Below the pieces are notes generated by a model, which saw nothing but the letters and a program-made list of their open reading frames with translations, searched no databases and had not been told where the DNA came from. From positions 1 to 25,511 of IMG/VR virus record IMGVR_UViG_3300017750_000101: a DNA stretch of 25,511 nt. The stretch is one strand, 5' to 3'. The translations under genes were made by a program, and so were the position numbers. The stretch is from a virus. Every line of letters starts with the position of its first letter. The stretch's first letter is position 1. Shown piece after piece: positions 17,701 through 23,494 of this stretch.

Positions 17701-18060
17701 ACATATCTAACAAGACCTGTTAATCTTGCAAATGCATCTACCGCTCTAGAAATTAGAGTTGACGCATCAGTAAGAGTGACTGGTACTATAGAGGCATATT
17801 TTAGAACAAGTGGTGGTGAAGAAGTAAGACAATTAAAAGATATTGGATATACAGCATTCAATTCAACAGGTGCACCTGATACTGCTGTTACGCCTTCTGA
17901 AGGAAACAATGTTCAAGATTCATCATTTAACGAACATAAATTCTCAGTAAGTGATTTACCAGAGTTCTCATCATTTCAAATTAAATTGGTTATGAAAGGA
18001 ACAGTATCATCATATCCTGTTAGAATTAAAGACTTTAGGGCAATTGCATTGGCGGTATAA
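11755..18060 (+). CDS. Very large DUF4815 virion structural protein
   Basis: A 2,101-residue protein, the largest in the window. The N-terminal region (SPYYDDFSESKNFHRILFRP, then FAVQARELTQSQSILQNQIE) is the hallmark of DUF4815 proteins of marine T4-like phages, which are tail/baseplate-associated. In order there is the DUF4815 part with several ITGxTSxA-type beta repeats (about residues 92-620), and a middle part with TRQRGKLQNPENNRNIFKLP (about 723-742). A long conserved region follows, including EIERRVQNVEYYTQLSLLEA (about 1118-1137) and FIPFIRSRDVGFTARGMRPN (about 1361-1380). A run of 11 glycines (1510-1520) then precedes DPLAQSFMVDEDNG. A shared fibre module (1903-1966) and a closing beta domain end the protein. 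AAAGGATAAAG is the ribosome site. Its exact position in the virion is not known from sequence. Confidence 0.88.
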   Translation: MPASTDFNVSPYYDDFSESKNFHRILFRPAFAVQARELTQSQSILQNQIEKFGNHVFQQGAMVLPGQVSIDTDFHAVKLTSKSASSLSTYLNSNVTGGTSGVVGFVTKVDVTDGTDPDTLYIRYTKSGTDNVKTVFDDGETITSDASGAPTAVVATTHIGSAAQVQAGTYYVDGFFVRNTTETIVLDKYTNTASYRIGFTIAESFVTASDDSSLNDNATGSSNESAPGAHRFKIELTLAKKTLSDTDDGSFIEIARVVNGRTKKLVRSTEYAVLEDNLARRTFDESGHYTLEPLKLEVREHLSSGNNRGIYTSGNGGDSTKLTIGVDPFKAYVQGYEIDSIGTTFVDVEKARDFDSENNHKTRYNLKNFVNVNNVFGQPDITFVSGDVEAFKAVSLFDTKTAVRGTALTSIGTNVPQIGRAKSRGFEYVAGSETNDIFTSNSTTIFRHYLFDIEMFTRLSIPTSVSFTTGEKVTGASNAGTGIVTSVTATKSTAVTSITASGTDIEGAFSAAVVTLANHGYVDGQQITLSGGNYQVDSSAVSTDTIYTVKNTTTNTFELYNAAGTDAVNVTAFTSGPTSTATTIMLTNVQGFFEAGEVINGASSNVTGTIQSDRYGFKAVKTSEVSEVKQLSMAGSPAYTADADLTSTYGENTELSGNITVANSSATITGSGTNFTTELRIDDQITFVNNAGDTVTGLIKFIDSNTSLTLQSAVGSSDVSTAKIITRQRGKLQNPENNRNIFKLPYTTIKTLKTTDNGLVTDTNFNVRRNFTGTLSSNGDLSITTGTNETFASLNNDDFSVTIMSTGSGGTGAVGDVLNLSGNNHEGDAIFTLSGSPTGRTLTLDFGANFNGHKVKILATVSRSVAQNKAKTLNSNETLAVSTQATIESGIIGLGKADIYNLDSIYMAPDFDTAATSSHTDITDRFELDNGQRDNYYDIGRIKLKPGKLIPSGRLLIQFDYFSHGSGDYFDVDSYAGVIDYEDIPSYTSPIDGEILELRDCLDFRPRVDDASTINSGNVDRTYDGTGASDADVVEFNSDITTDFEYYLPRIDKLFLTRQGDFKISKGASALIPEPPSNLDGHLYLARIDLPSYTLRTQDVNLTQEDTKRFTMRDIGEIERRVQNVEYYTQLSLLEADSKSLQVQDADGFDRFKNGFVVDNFSGHNVGDVSNKDYKFAVDRANGEGRGLYFSDAVELEEVDDDGTAIVEADRTAAGYQKTGDLITLPYTEETLVEVPYATATENLNPYAVFNWIGQIELDPPIDEWKDIVRIPDLTVNVRGSFDNFAFNRGITNPNISDIPLGTEWNEWQTAWTGQTRTFNSGWNTISQTTIGQTRTGIRTNAVALTVTQNLGDRVVGVNFIPFIRSRDVGFTARGMRPNTRVYAFFDNVDVNGNVTPTGGSLGGSIVTDANGLATGTFAIPDPNVDSNPRWRTGKRVFRLTASSTNSTDKTDAATSAEADYVAKGLQETVRSVFTSTRELQTIRTNVTSNRTTVRQSVSARPRPQPIQFGGGGGGGGGGGDPLAQSFMVDEDNGVFVSSVEVFFATKSSTIPVRAEIRNMINGYPGQEVLPFSVKYLNPSEVNISTDGTAGTTFTFPSPVYLHEDTEYCVILYSDSFDYTAYICKLGEKTLDSSRIVSKIPDLGILFKSSNYRTWTPFQMEDMKFKLNRCKFTTGTNGVVTLANKDLTTKTLATNPLTTFNGTGLIRVKHPNHGMLSTSDNVTIANVASGTYNNISNSDINGTYTSISNMTFDSYDITTGGTANATSEVGGTSVTATQNRLYDVLQLQIGHIVHPDTTLSTSIRTTTGKSLHGSETPFSLASSDNAKTVVLSKNIYFTEPKLVASAINQTNEMSATTNFKTLLTNITMNSTSDNMSPVIDVKRLTAFTIQNRVSNPSVSSTSTFTGDGSTTAFTLGATPSSAHIMQVKKNGNLLEPIDDYTVSSTTLTLATAPASNDKVVAKITNTVNFREDTDNEGGSASSTYLTRPVNLANASTALEIRVDASVRVTGTIEAYFRTSGGEEVRQLKDIGYTAFNSTGAPDTAVTPSEGNNVQDSSFNEHKFSVSDLPEFSSFQIKLVMKGTVSSYPVRIKDFRAIALAV
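16282..16314 (+). repeat. Poly-glycine linker coding tract
   Basis: Eleven consecutive glycine codons (mainly GGA with GGC and GGT) form a G-rich island in AT-rich DNA. They separate the basic RPRPQP segment from the DPLAQSF domain of the giant structural protein and probably encode a flexible hinge. Confidence 0.9.
17461..17652 (+). repeat. Shared fibre module, copy 2
   Basis: Internal copy of the fibre module in the giant DUF4815 protein (about residues 1903-1966). Landmarks are TGDGSTTAFTLG, VKKNGNLLEPIDDYTV, SSTTLTLATAPAS and VVAKI. Unlike copies 1 and 3 it is followed by another domain of about 135 residues, so here the module is not C-terminal. Confidence 0.75.
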
Positions 18061-18287
18061 TGAGTAAGTTAATAAAAGTGGAAGGTTTTAATAATTTAGT
18101 AAGAGATGAATATTCTAATGCTATAATTAATACAAATAAAACTGAGTATGAAAAGTATATGGCAAGAAAAAAAGCAATGCAAAAAAATAGAGATGAAATT
18201 AGGGGTGCTGTAAGAGAAATAAATAACATTAAGAAAGAATTATACGATATTAAAAAATTAATAACAGATTTTGTAGGTAAAAAATAA
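18060..18287 (+). CDS. Small basic coiled-coil protein
   Basis: A 75-residue, Lys/Arg-rich helical protein with heptad-like hydrophobic spacing in its second half (REINNIKKELYDIKKLI), and no membrane segment. It overlaps the giant structural gene and the following fibre gene by one base at each end (TAATG junctions), so all three are probably translated in series. A short coil between two virion genes could be a small structural or assembly factor. No family is recognised. Confidence 0.75.
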   Translation: MSKLIKVEGFNNLVRDEYSNAIINTNKTEYEKYMARKKAMQKNRDEIRGAVREINNIKKELYDIKKLITDFVGKK

Positions 18288-18904
18288 TGGCAGATAGAAG
18301 CGTAGGAACCACAGATACAGTCGAAACATTTAGAACCACCTTTAACAGTTTGGCATCTGATTTAGGTGATATTAGTAATCTAAGTGTAACAGGTGCATCA
18401 GACTTAGTAGAAGCAGTAAATGCTGCTTCAAATGCAAGTGCAACTTTTGTTATTGGTGATGATTCATCTACAGAGGCAACTATATCTACTGGTCACACTT
18501 TTAGATTAAAAAGTGGTTCAGGAATAAGTGCGACAGTATCACCTACAGATGATTCATTAACTGTTGCAATTGCACTAGGTAGTATATCTGCTGCTGGTTC
18601 AGACACAGATAAATTTTTAGTTAGTGATAGTGGCACTATAAAATATAGAACAGGTACACAAGTGTTATCAGACATTGGTGGTATTTCTAGTGTTACATTT
18701 AACAATAGAAAATCTACAGGTGATGGTTCAACAACAGGTTTCACAGTTACAAGTGGTCAATCTACAGCATCAGTAATCGTAACTGAGAATGGTGTTGTTC
18801 AACAACCAACTGACGATTATGCTGTATCAGGAACTACATTAACATTTACAACTGCACCCGCCGATGGTGTAATAGTTAATATCCGAGAAATTATAGGTTC
18901 TTAA
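18287..18904 (+). CDS. Short tail-fibre-like protein
   Basis: A 205-residue Ser/Thr/Gly-rich protein. The N-terminus (SVGTTDTVETFRTTFNSLAS, about 4-23, then DLGDISNL) resembles the attachment segment of short fibre proteins of marine T4-like phages. The middle has GHTFRLKSGSGISATVSP and SDTDKFLVSDSGTIKYRTG segments, the latter like chaperone-independent fibre repeats. The C-terminal 65 residues (from 141) are the shared module (copy 3). Start and stop of the preceding gene overlap by one base. It is probably a tail fibre or fibre adaptor with a receptor- or glycan-facing end; the target is unknown. Confidence 0.75.
   Translation: MADRSVGTTDTVETFRTTFNSLASDLGDISNLSVTGASDLVEAVNAASNASATFVIGDDSSTEATISTGHTFRLKSGSGISATVSPTDDSLTVAIALGSISAAGSDTDKFLVSDSGTIKYRTGTQVLSDIGGISSVTFNNRKSTGDGSTTGFTVTSGQSTASVIVTENGVVQQPTDDYAVSGTTLTFTTAPADGVIVNIREIIGS
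18707..18901 (+). repeat. Shared fibre module, copy 3
   Basis: C-terminal module of the 205-residue fibre-like protein: STGDGSTTGF, VTENGVVQQPTDDYAV, SGTTLTFTTAPAD and VNIREI. It is closer to copy 1 than to copy 2, including the Gln-Gln-Pro-Thr and final IRE segments. Confidence 0.8.
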
Positions 18905-18905
18905 T

Positions 18906-18922
18906 TATAAATAGTATAAATA
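18906..18922 (+). promoter_or_regulatory. Tandem T4-type late promoter boxes
   Basis: Two exact TATAAATA boxes (18906-18913 and 18915-18922), one base apart, lie in the 33-base gap before the 65-residue gene. They are followed by TTAGGAGATAAA, which contains the ribosome site for the ATG at 18938. Either box fits T4 late spacing. Confidence 0.8.
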
Positions 18923-18937
18923 GTATTAGGAGATAAA

Positions 18938-19135
18938 ATGACAACAAGAATAACAACTGATAATATAACAGATGACACCATACAAACAGCAGATGTTGCT
19001 GATTTACAAGTTACAAATGGTAAGTTGGCATCAACAGCAGTTACATCTAGTAAAATGGCATCTCTAGTTACAATAAACATTTTGGCATCAGACGGTTCAA
19101 CCGTTGTAAAAACAATATTTACACCAGGTTCATAG
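18938..19135 (+). CDS. Tiny fibre-like protein
   Basis: A 65-residue protein of simple composition. Residues 5-45 contain the ITDDTI / VTNGKLASTAVTSSKMAS type of repeat found in many marine phage tail fibres. The end (VTINILASDGSTVVKTIF) could be a single beta hairpin or the start of a longer shaft now lost. It has the strongest promoter context in the window (two late boxes) and a TAGGAG ribosome site, so it is likely to be well expressed. It may be a genuine small virion protein or the remnant of a longer fibre. The next gene starts 13 bases later. Confidence 0.65.
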   Translation: MTTRITTDNITDDTIQTADVADLQVTNGKLASTAVTSSKMASLVTINILASDGSTVVKTIFTPGS

Positions 19136-19147
19136 GAGAAAATTGAT

Positions 19148-20107
19148 ATGACAGCAAGAGTACCATTAATATATGATTCAACCGTTAATAATCCTCGAAG
19201 AATGACAGATGATGAGATTGCATTAAGTAAACTATATTGTATTTATGCTTATGCAGGTAACCCTTCAGTTACTTTGGCAGTAGCAGGAACAATCGCAGGT
19301 GGTACATTATCAAGTGCGTTTACAGATACAAGAAAATCTGCAGGTGCAACATCAACAAGCACAACAGCATTTCCAAATGAAAGTACAACAGAAGAACCTC
19401 AAACAGTAACAGTTTCTTATCAAAGAATGACACAAACAAACGCAAGTGTTTCACCAACAGCAGATGGTGGAAGACTTTGGCCAGTTTACCTAACATCAGG
19501 TGGAAATATTCAGGCAATGAATCAAACAGATGTTAACGATACATTTTTACACCCTGCAATTGACTTATTAGTATCAGCATTTTCTGACAGAGAAAATCAA
19601 GGTGGAACATATACAGTTGCATCCGCAACAACTTTAAGTAATTGTACATTAGTTTCATCTAATCCAATATTCATAGATACAAGAGCAGATGTAAGTGAAT
19701 ATGCTGCTGGTAGTATACCAGAAACTTCTGACCAACCAGAAACAATAACACAGTATTACTTGTTTAAAGTAGACCAAGGTACTGAACCAAATCTTACACA
19801 AGATAATGGTTGTCCATTGTTTATTAATAGTGACGGCAACTTACAATCATTTGCATTGTCAGATTGGCAAGGATATTTAACAGAGTGGATAAGAGAAACT
19901 GCTTCTGAAAGTACAAACACACATCAAATATCTTATAATGTAAATGGTTCTGGTACTAACAGAGGAACAGGAATGGTAAACACAATTCTAGATGGTTCTG
20001 GTAACCGTCAAACAAGGCAAGTAGATGATGATTATAGGGCACAGGAGTTTCCAAATGGTTCACCATCAACTGCTGCTACACACAACTTAAAAATTACTAA
20101 GGCATAA
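19148..20107 (+). CDS. Probable virion structural protein
   Basis: A 319-residue Thr/Ser-rich protein with no export signal. The N-terminus (MTARVPLIYDSTVNNPRRMT, about 1-20, then DDEIALSKLYCIYAY) resembles a group of structural proteins found after fibre genes in marine T4-like phages. The middle contains paired-strand segments such as GGRLWPVYLTSGGNIQAM. A parallel segment (GCPLFINSDGNLQSFALSDW, about 225-244) looks related to it, hinting at an internal repeat. The C-terminus is Asn/Gly/Arg-rich. AGGAG gives the ribosome site. It is likely a tail- or fibre-associated component; the specific role is unknown. Confidence 0.65.
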   Translation: MTARVPLIYDSTVNNPRRMTDDEIALSKLYCIYAYAGNPSVTLAVAGTIAGGTLSSAFTDTRKSAGATSTSTTAFPNESTTEEPQTVTVSYQRMTQTNASVSPTADGGRLWPVYLTSGGNIQAMNQTDVNDTFLHPAIDLLVSAFSDRENQGGTYTVASATTLSNCTLVSSNPIFIDTRADVSEYAAGSIPETSDQPETITQYYLFKVDQGTEPNLTQDNGCPLFINSDGNLQSFALSDWQGYLTEWIRETASESTNTHQISYNVNGSGTNRGTGMVNTILDGSGNRQTRQVDDDYRAQEFPNGSPSTAATHNLKITKA

Positions 20108-20118
20108 TAGGAGATATA

Positions 20119-20625
20119 ATGGCAGAATTTAAAGATAAATTAATTGAAGCGTACTTCACTAATAATGAAAAAAGTACCATTTGTGCTATTTACAAAGGGA
20201 CTAACGACAAAGGTAAAGATGTAGCAGTAGAGCATCATTTAGTTGTAGACCCAGATGATTATTACTATCAAGAGTTAATGAAAGAATTAACTATAGAAGA
20301 GATAGAAGAACATACACAAAAGAGATTAGAAGTATATACAGAAAATTTAAAAAAACTTGTTAAGAAATGGGCATTAGCAGAACCTACAGACTGGGATCCT
20401 AAAAGTGTTGACAAAATTGTAAATCATAGAATGATTAAATTTGTTTTTGATTGGGATAAAGATGATAAACAAATGCAAGAGTTAATGTTTCGTATGAAAC
20501 TTCGTATCTTTGAAAAAGAGAGTGTAAAAGATTCTAAAAATCAAGATGCAAAGGCATTAATTAGAAAAGCAGAAGAACCAATTGATGTTTTAATCGCATA
20601 CGCTAGAGTAATAGGTAAAATATAA
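20119..20625 (+). CDS. Conserved-looking phage protein of unknown function
   Basis: A 168-residue charged, mostly helical protein (EELMKELTIEEIEEHTQKRL-like middle, two DWD/DWDPK segments). It has ordinary composition, unlike the Thr/Ser-rich genes before it, and no membrane segment or enzyme motif. It follows the 319-residue gene after 11 bases with a TAGGAG ribosome site, so it belongs to the same late transcript. Its position at the junction between structural genes and the enzyme cluster could fit an assembly factor. I recall similar proteins in marine T4-like phages but cannot name a function. Confidence 0.7.
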   Translation: MAEFKDKLIEAYFTNNEKSTICAIYKGTNDKGKDVAVEHHLVVDPDDYYYQELMKELTIEEIEEHTQKRLEVYTENLKKLVKKWALAEPTDWDPKSVDKIVNHRMIKFVFDWDKDDKQMQELMFRMKLRIFEKESVKDSKNQDAKALIRKAEEPIDVLIAYARVIGKI

Positions 20626-20642
20626 AAATATAATTTTTTGTA

Positions 20643-21620
20643 ATGTATAAAAAAGATGTGAATGTTCACATAGAGTTATCTGATATTTGTAATGCAATGT
20701 GTTCAATGTGTGGAAGACAATACATTGAAAATGGTAAATTAAAAACTGTACCTACATTCAATAAAACACAATTAAAACTAGACGACATTAAAAACATATT
20801 TGATGACGAATTTTTTGAGCGTTTCAATCTTGGTCGTGTTAATTTTTGTGGCAATATATCTGACCCTTGTGCTAGTTCAGATTTATTATCTATTATTCAA
20901 TATCTCAAACCAAATGTAAAAAGAATAGACATTGCTACAAATGGTAGTCTAAAAAATCTTACATATTTTTCTCGTTTAGCATCTAGTTTAAAAGGTATAG
21001 ACCATAGAGTTACTTTTGCCTTAGATGGTTTACAAAAAACTCATTCGTATTATCGTATTAATACTGACTATAAAAAAATACTTGCAAATGCTAGAGTGTT
21101 TTTAAACTATGGTGGTTACGCAAGATGGCAATTTATTATATTCAAACACAATATGCACGAAGTAAATGTTGCAAAAAAGATATCTAAAAAATTAGGTTTT
21201 CAAGAATTTGTTGCAATCAAAACGCAAAGATTTCATAGAGAAGAATTTAAGTTTACCCATAGAAATAAAAAATATCATTTACAAGAACCTGAAGAAACAC
21301 CTGAATATGAAATGTCTGGTGATGTAAAATGTAAAGCAAAAAAAGATAATGAATTCTTTTTAGACCATTATGGTAATGTTCACCCTTGTTGTTATCTTGG
21401 TGGTGCATATATGAAAATAAGATTCAATGAATGTGAAGATAGTATTATGGAGTTTTATAATAGTAAAGAAAATAATGCAATACAAAATAGTTTAAGTAAT
21501 ATATTAACTGACTCTCAGTTTTTAAAATATCTACAGTTATCTTGGGACGATACGCCGTCTTTATCGTGTAAACAGTTTTGTTCTAGTAATAAGAATTTAA
21601 GAAAGAAATTGATATCGTGA
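20643..21620 (+). CDS. Radical SAM protein with C-terminal twitch/SPASM-like cysteines
   Basis: A 325-residue radical SAM enzyme. The SAM-binding cluster motif CxxxCxxC is at C16, C20 and C23 (CNAMCSMC). The usual GGE segment is replaced by CGNISDPC (69-76). IDIATNGS (about 93-100) and FALDGL (about 124-129) are the further strand motifs of the family. C-terminal cysteines at 230, 249-250, 264, 309 and 313 (CKAK, HPCCYLGG, CKQFC) form a twitch/SPASM-like auxiliary cluster set. Such proteins modify peptides, proteins or small molecules by radical chemistry; the substrate is not evident. It opens the enzyme cluster. No clear Shine-Dalgarno is seen; a TATAAT at 20629-20634 lies in the very AT-rich gap. 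The stop overlaps the next start (GTGA). Confidence 0.88.
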   Translation: MYKKDVNVHIELSDICNAMCSMCGRQYIENGKLKTVPTFNKTQLKLDDIKNIFDDEFFERFNLGRVNFCGNISDPCASSDLLSIIQYLKPNVKRIDIATNGSLKNLTYFSRLASSLKGIDHRVTFALDGLQKTHSYYRINTDYKKILANARVFLNYGGYARWQFIIFKHNMHEVNVAKKISKKLGFQEFVAIKTQRFHREEFKFTHRNKKYHLQEPEETPEYEMSGDVKCKAKKDNEFFLDHYGNVHPCCYLGGAYMKIRFNECEDSIMEFYNSKENNAIQNSLSNILTDSQFLKYLQLSWDDTPSLSCKQFCSSNKNLRKKLIS

Positions 21621-22204
21621 TAAATGTATATTGTTTAAAATGGGGCACAAAATATGATAGACATTTTGTAGAGGACTTAAAAAGTAAACTATCAAAATAT
21701 CTTACTGTGGACCATAACTTCATTTGTTATACAGACGCACCTGAAAAAGAATATGATATAAAAATAGAAAATAATTTACCACATGTTTGGAATAAACTTT
21801 CACTTCTACAGTTTTCTGGTGATAGTTTATACTTTGATTTAGATATTAATATTACAGATAGTGTAAACTTTTTAACAGAAGATTTTACAGACTTTACAGT
21901 TATAGATTCTAGAGCATGGAAAAATAATAAAGAAGACCTAAAGTTTAAGATTACATCTAACACATTTGTTAATAGTTCTATTATGCGATGGTCTAATCAC
22001 TATGACATATATAATAACTTCATAAAGAACTGTAATACCTACATGAGAATTTATAAAGGTATTGACCGTTACATTTACAATGAAAATATTGATTATAAAT
22101 ACTTTAGTAATGAAAAAATTATTAGTTGGAAAAGTGAAAACTTTTCTGAGAAGGCAATAGTATTATATAATGGTAGATATAAAGATAGACACAACCTTTG
22201 CTGA
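21617..22204 (+). CDS. GT-A type glycosyltransferase-like protein
   Basis: A 195-residue protein beginning with GTG in a GTGA overlap with the preceding stop. The N-terminal strand (INVYCLKWGTKYD), the FICYTDAP segment (about 35-42) and the metal-binding DxD (D74-L75-D76, in LYFDLDINITD) are the pattern of small GT-A fold transferases of marine phages related in shape to GT8/GT32. Such enzymes move a sugar from a nucleotide-sugar to an acceptor. VNSSIMRW (about 116-123) and the WNKLSLLQF helix (about 57-65) also fit. It is short for a full transferase but keeps the core. Donor and acceptor are unknown; the setting suggests a shared pathway with the radical SAM proteins. Confidence 0.75.
   Translation: MINVYCLKWGTKYDRHFVEDLKSKLSKYLTVDHNFICYTDAPEKEYDIKIENNLPHVWNKLSLLQFSGDSLYFDLDINITDSVNFLTEDFTDFTVIDSRAWKNNKEDLKFKITSNTFVNSSIMRWSNHYDIYNNFIKNCNTYMRIYKGIDRYIYNENIDYKYFSNEKIISWKSENFSEKAIVLYNGRYKDRHNLC
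22094..22101 (+). promoter_or_regulatory. Possible internal late promoter box
   Basis: An exact TATAAATA followed by CT, as in T4 late promoters, lies inside the glycosyltransferase gene, 68 bases before the methyltransferase-like start. It may be no more than the codons for Asp-Tyr-Lys-Tyr in AT-rich DNA. Confidence 0.25.
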
Positions 22205-22802
22205 CAGAGCAAAAAAAATTATTAAAAAATATCCTAATAGGGCGATAGACTTGTTGCATTGTTTTAGCACATCTCAAAGAATTAGTAAAGAATGGTTAAT
22301 AGAGCAACTGAATAGACACACGCCTGATTCATACACAAAAAGATATATTGATGTTGCAATATTAGGTTCTTGGTATGGATACTTGTCACATCTCTTAAAA
22401 GAACATTTTAAATGTAAACTCATAACAGAAATTAGATGTTATGATGTAGACGATACTGCAAAGAAAATAGGTCGTATGATGTTTTCTGACGATAAGAATT
22501 TGCGATTTATGACAAGAAATATAGATGATGTAGATTTTTCACAACAAGGATTTGATATAATTATAAACACTTCCTGTGAGCATATGCAAGATGATGTTAT
22601 TAACAGATGGTTAGACAGCACACGAAAAGATGTTATTTGTGTTTTACAAAGTACAGATAAACCTGATACAGACCACATTAATTGTTCTAAAGATACACAC
22701 GATTTTGTAAACAGATTTAAACACCACTTTTCAGAGTGTAGTGTTTCAGAATATTGTTTTGAAAATTATTCTAGATTTTTAATAGTTGGAAAAAAGAAAT
22801 GA
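22170..22802 (+). CDS. SAM-dependent methyltransferase-like protein
   Basis: A 210-residue class I methyltransferase-like protein. A glycine-containing first motif (VAILGSWYGYLSHLL, about residues 62-76), an acidic end of strand 2 (CYDVDDTAKKIGR, about 89-101) and a DIIINTSCEHM segment (about 129-139) follow the Rossmann order. The glycine motif is unusual (GSWYG instead of GxGxG), as in a group of phage proteins I recall from cyanophages. The start at 22170 lies 35 bases inside the glycosyltransferase gene; no later in-frame Met is possible without losing the first motif. It is probably O-, N- or C-methylation of the same product handled by its neighbours; the substrate is unknown. Confidence 0.65.
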   Translation: MVDIKIDTTFADRAKKIIKKYPNRAIDLLHCFSTSQRISKEWLIEQLNRHTPDSYTKRYIDVAILGSWYGYLSHLLKEHFKCKLITEIRCYDVDDTAKKIGRMMFSDDKNLRFMTRNIDDVDFSQQGFDIIINTSCEHMQDDVINRWLDSTRKDVICVLQSTDKPDTDHINCSKDTHDFVNRFKHHFSECSVSEYCFENYSRFLIVGKKK

Positions 22803-23494
22803 GAAATTATCTACAAGAAGCAGATGATATTTTAAAATACAATTATCTATATAACTTAAAATTAGATATACAATTACCTAAAGAAGCAATTACTGAAGCA
22901 CAACATGTTTATGATGAAAAGTTTTTTGTTCCTCATAGAGGTAAAAAACATAAGGGTTGGGAATCTACTTGTATACATGGTATCGATGGTATGTTTTTTA
23001 AAACAATGAGTGGTAAACAGTACGGGTATGAAAGTGATAGTGATAGTAAAATAAGATGGTGTTGGACTGATATTGTAAATTATGCACCTAAAACTGTAGA
23101 ATTTTTTAAGAAAGATATGCCTTTGAAAAACTACAGAAGATTAAGATATATGTTACTAAGACCAGGTGGGTATATACTAGAACATAGTGATACTCCACAT
23201 GGTAAACCATATACAGAGAAGAAAAAAGAGAGTATTTTTTCTGCCCTAAATATATGTATAACACAACCAAAAGATTGTGCATTAGAACATTTGAGTAATG
23301 GTGTTGTGCCATTTAACCCCCTAGAGGTTTATTTATTTAATAATGATGAATATCATCATGCATACAATAACTCAAAAGAAAATAGAATTCATATCATAGC
23401 ACACGCTGAATATGATTATGATTTTGCAGAGTTATTTGTGAGGAGTTTTGAAAAGTATTATGAACATTCTAAGTTACAAGAACAAAGCACTTAA
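22799..23494 (+). CDS. Aspartyl/asparaginyl hydroxylase-like 2OG-Fe(II) oxygenase
   Basis: A 231-residue 2-oxoglutarate and iron dependent oxygenase. The iron ligands are HxD at H129-D131 (in YILEHSDTPHG) and a distal His in EYHHAYN (H186/H187). R196 in NRIHIIAH is placed to bind 2-oxoglutarate, as in the AspH family (H-x-x-N then R-x-H/L-x). RYMLLRPGG (about 117-125) is the usual lead strand. The family hydroxylates Asp/Asn residues in proteins or related small molecules. The gene starts in an ATGA overlap with the preceding stop, so it is probably coupled to it. The length is normal for phage members and all key residues are present. Confidence 0.82.
   Translation: MRNYLQEADDILKYNYLYNLKLDIQLPKEAITEAQHVYDEKFFVPHRGKKHKGWESTCIHGIDGMFFKTMSGKQYGYESDSDSKIRWCWTDIVNYAPKTVEFFKKDMPLKNYRRLRYMLLRPGGYILEHSDTPHGKPYTEKKKESIFSALNICITQPKDCALEHLSNGVVPFNPLEVYLFNNDEYHHAYNNSKENRIHIIAHAEYDYDFAELFVRSFEKYYEHSKLQEQST

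Noticed and set aside
17571-17909. Minus-strand frame of 112 residues
   Set aside because: Antisense to the end of the giant structural gene, with the usual shadow composition.
20625-20643. Terminator in the AT-rich gap before the enzyme cluster
   Set aside because: There is a run of T but no stem before it, so I could not support a factor-independent terminator; a TATAAT is present instead.
23448-23459. TTG start four codons before the ATG of the two-domain protein
   Set aside because: AGGAG is only 2 bases before the TTG, too close for good initiation; the ATG at 23460 is preferred.
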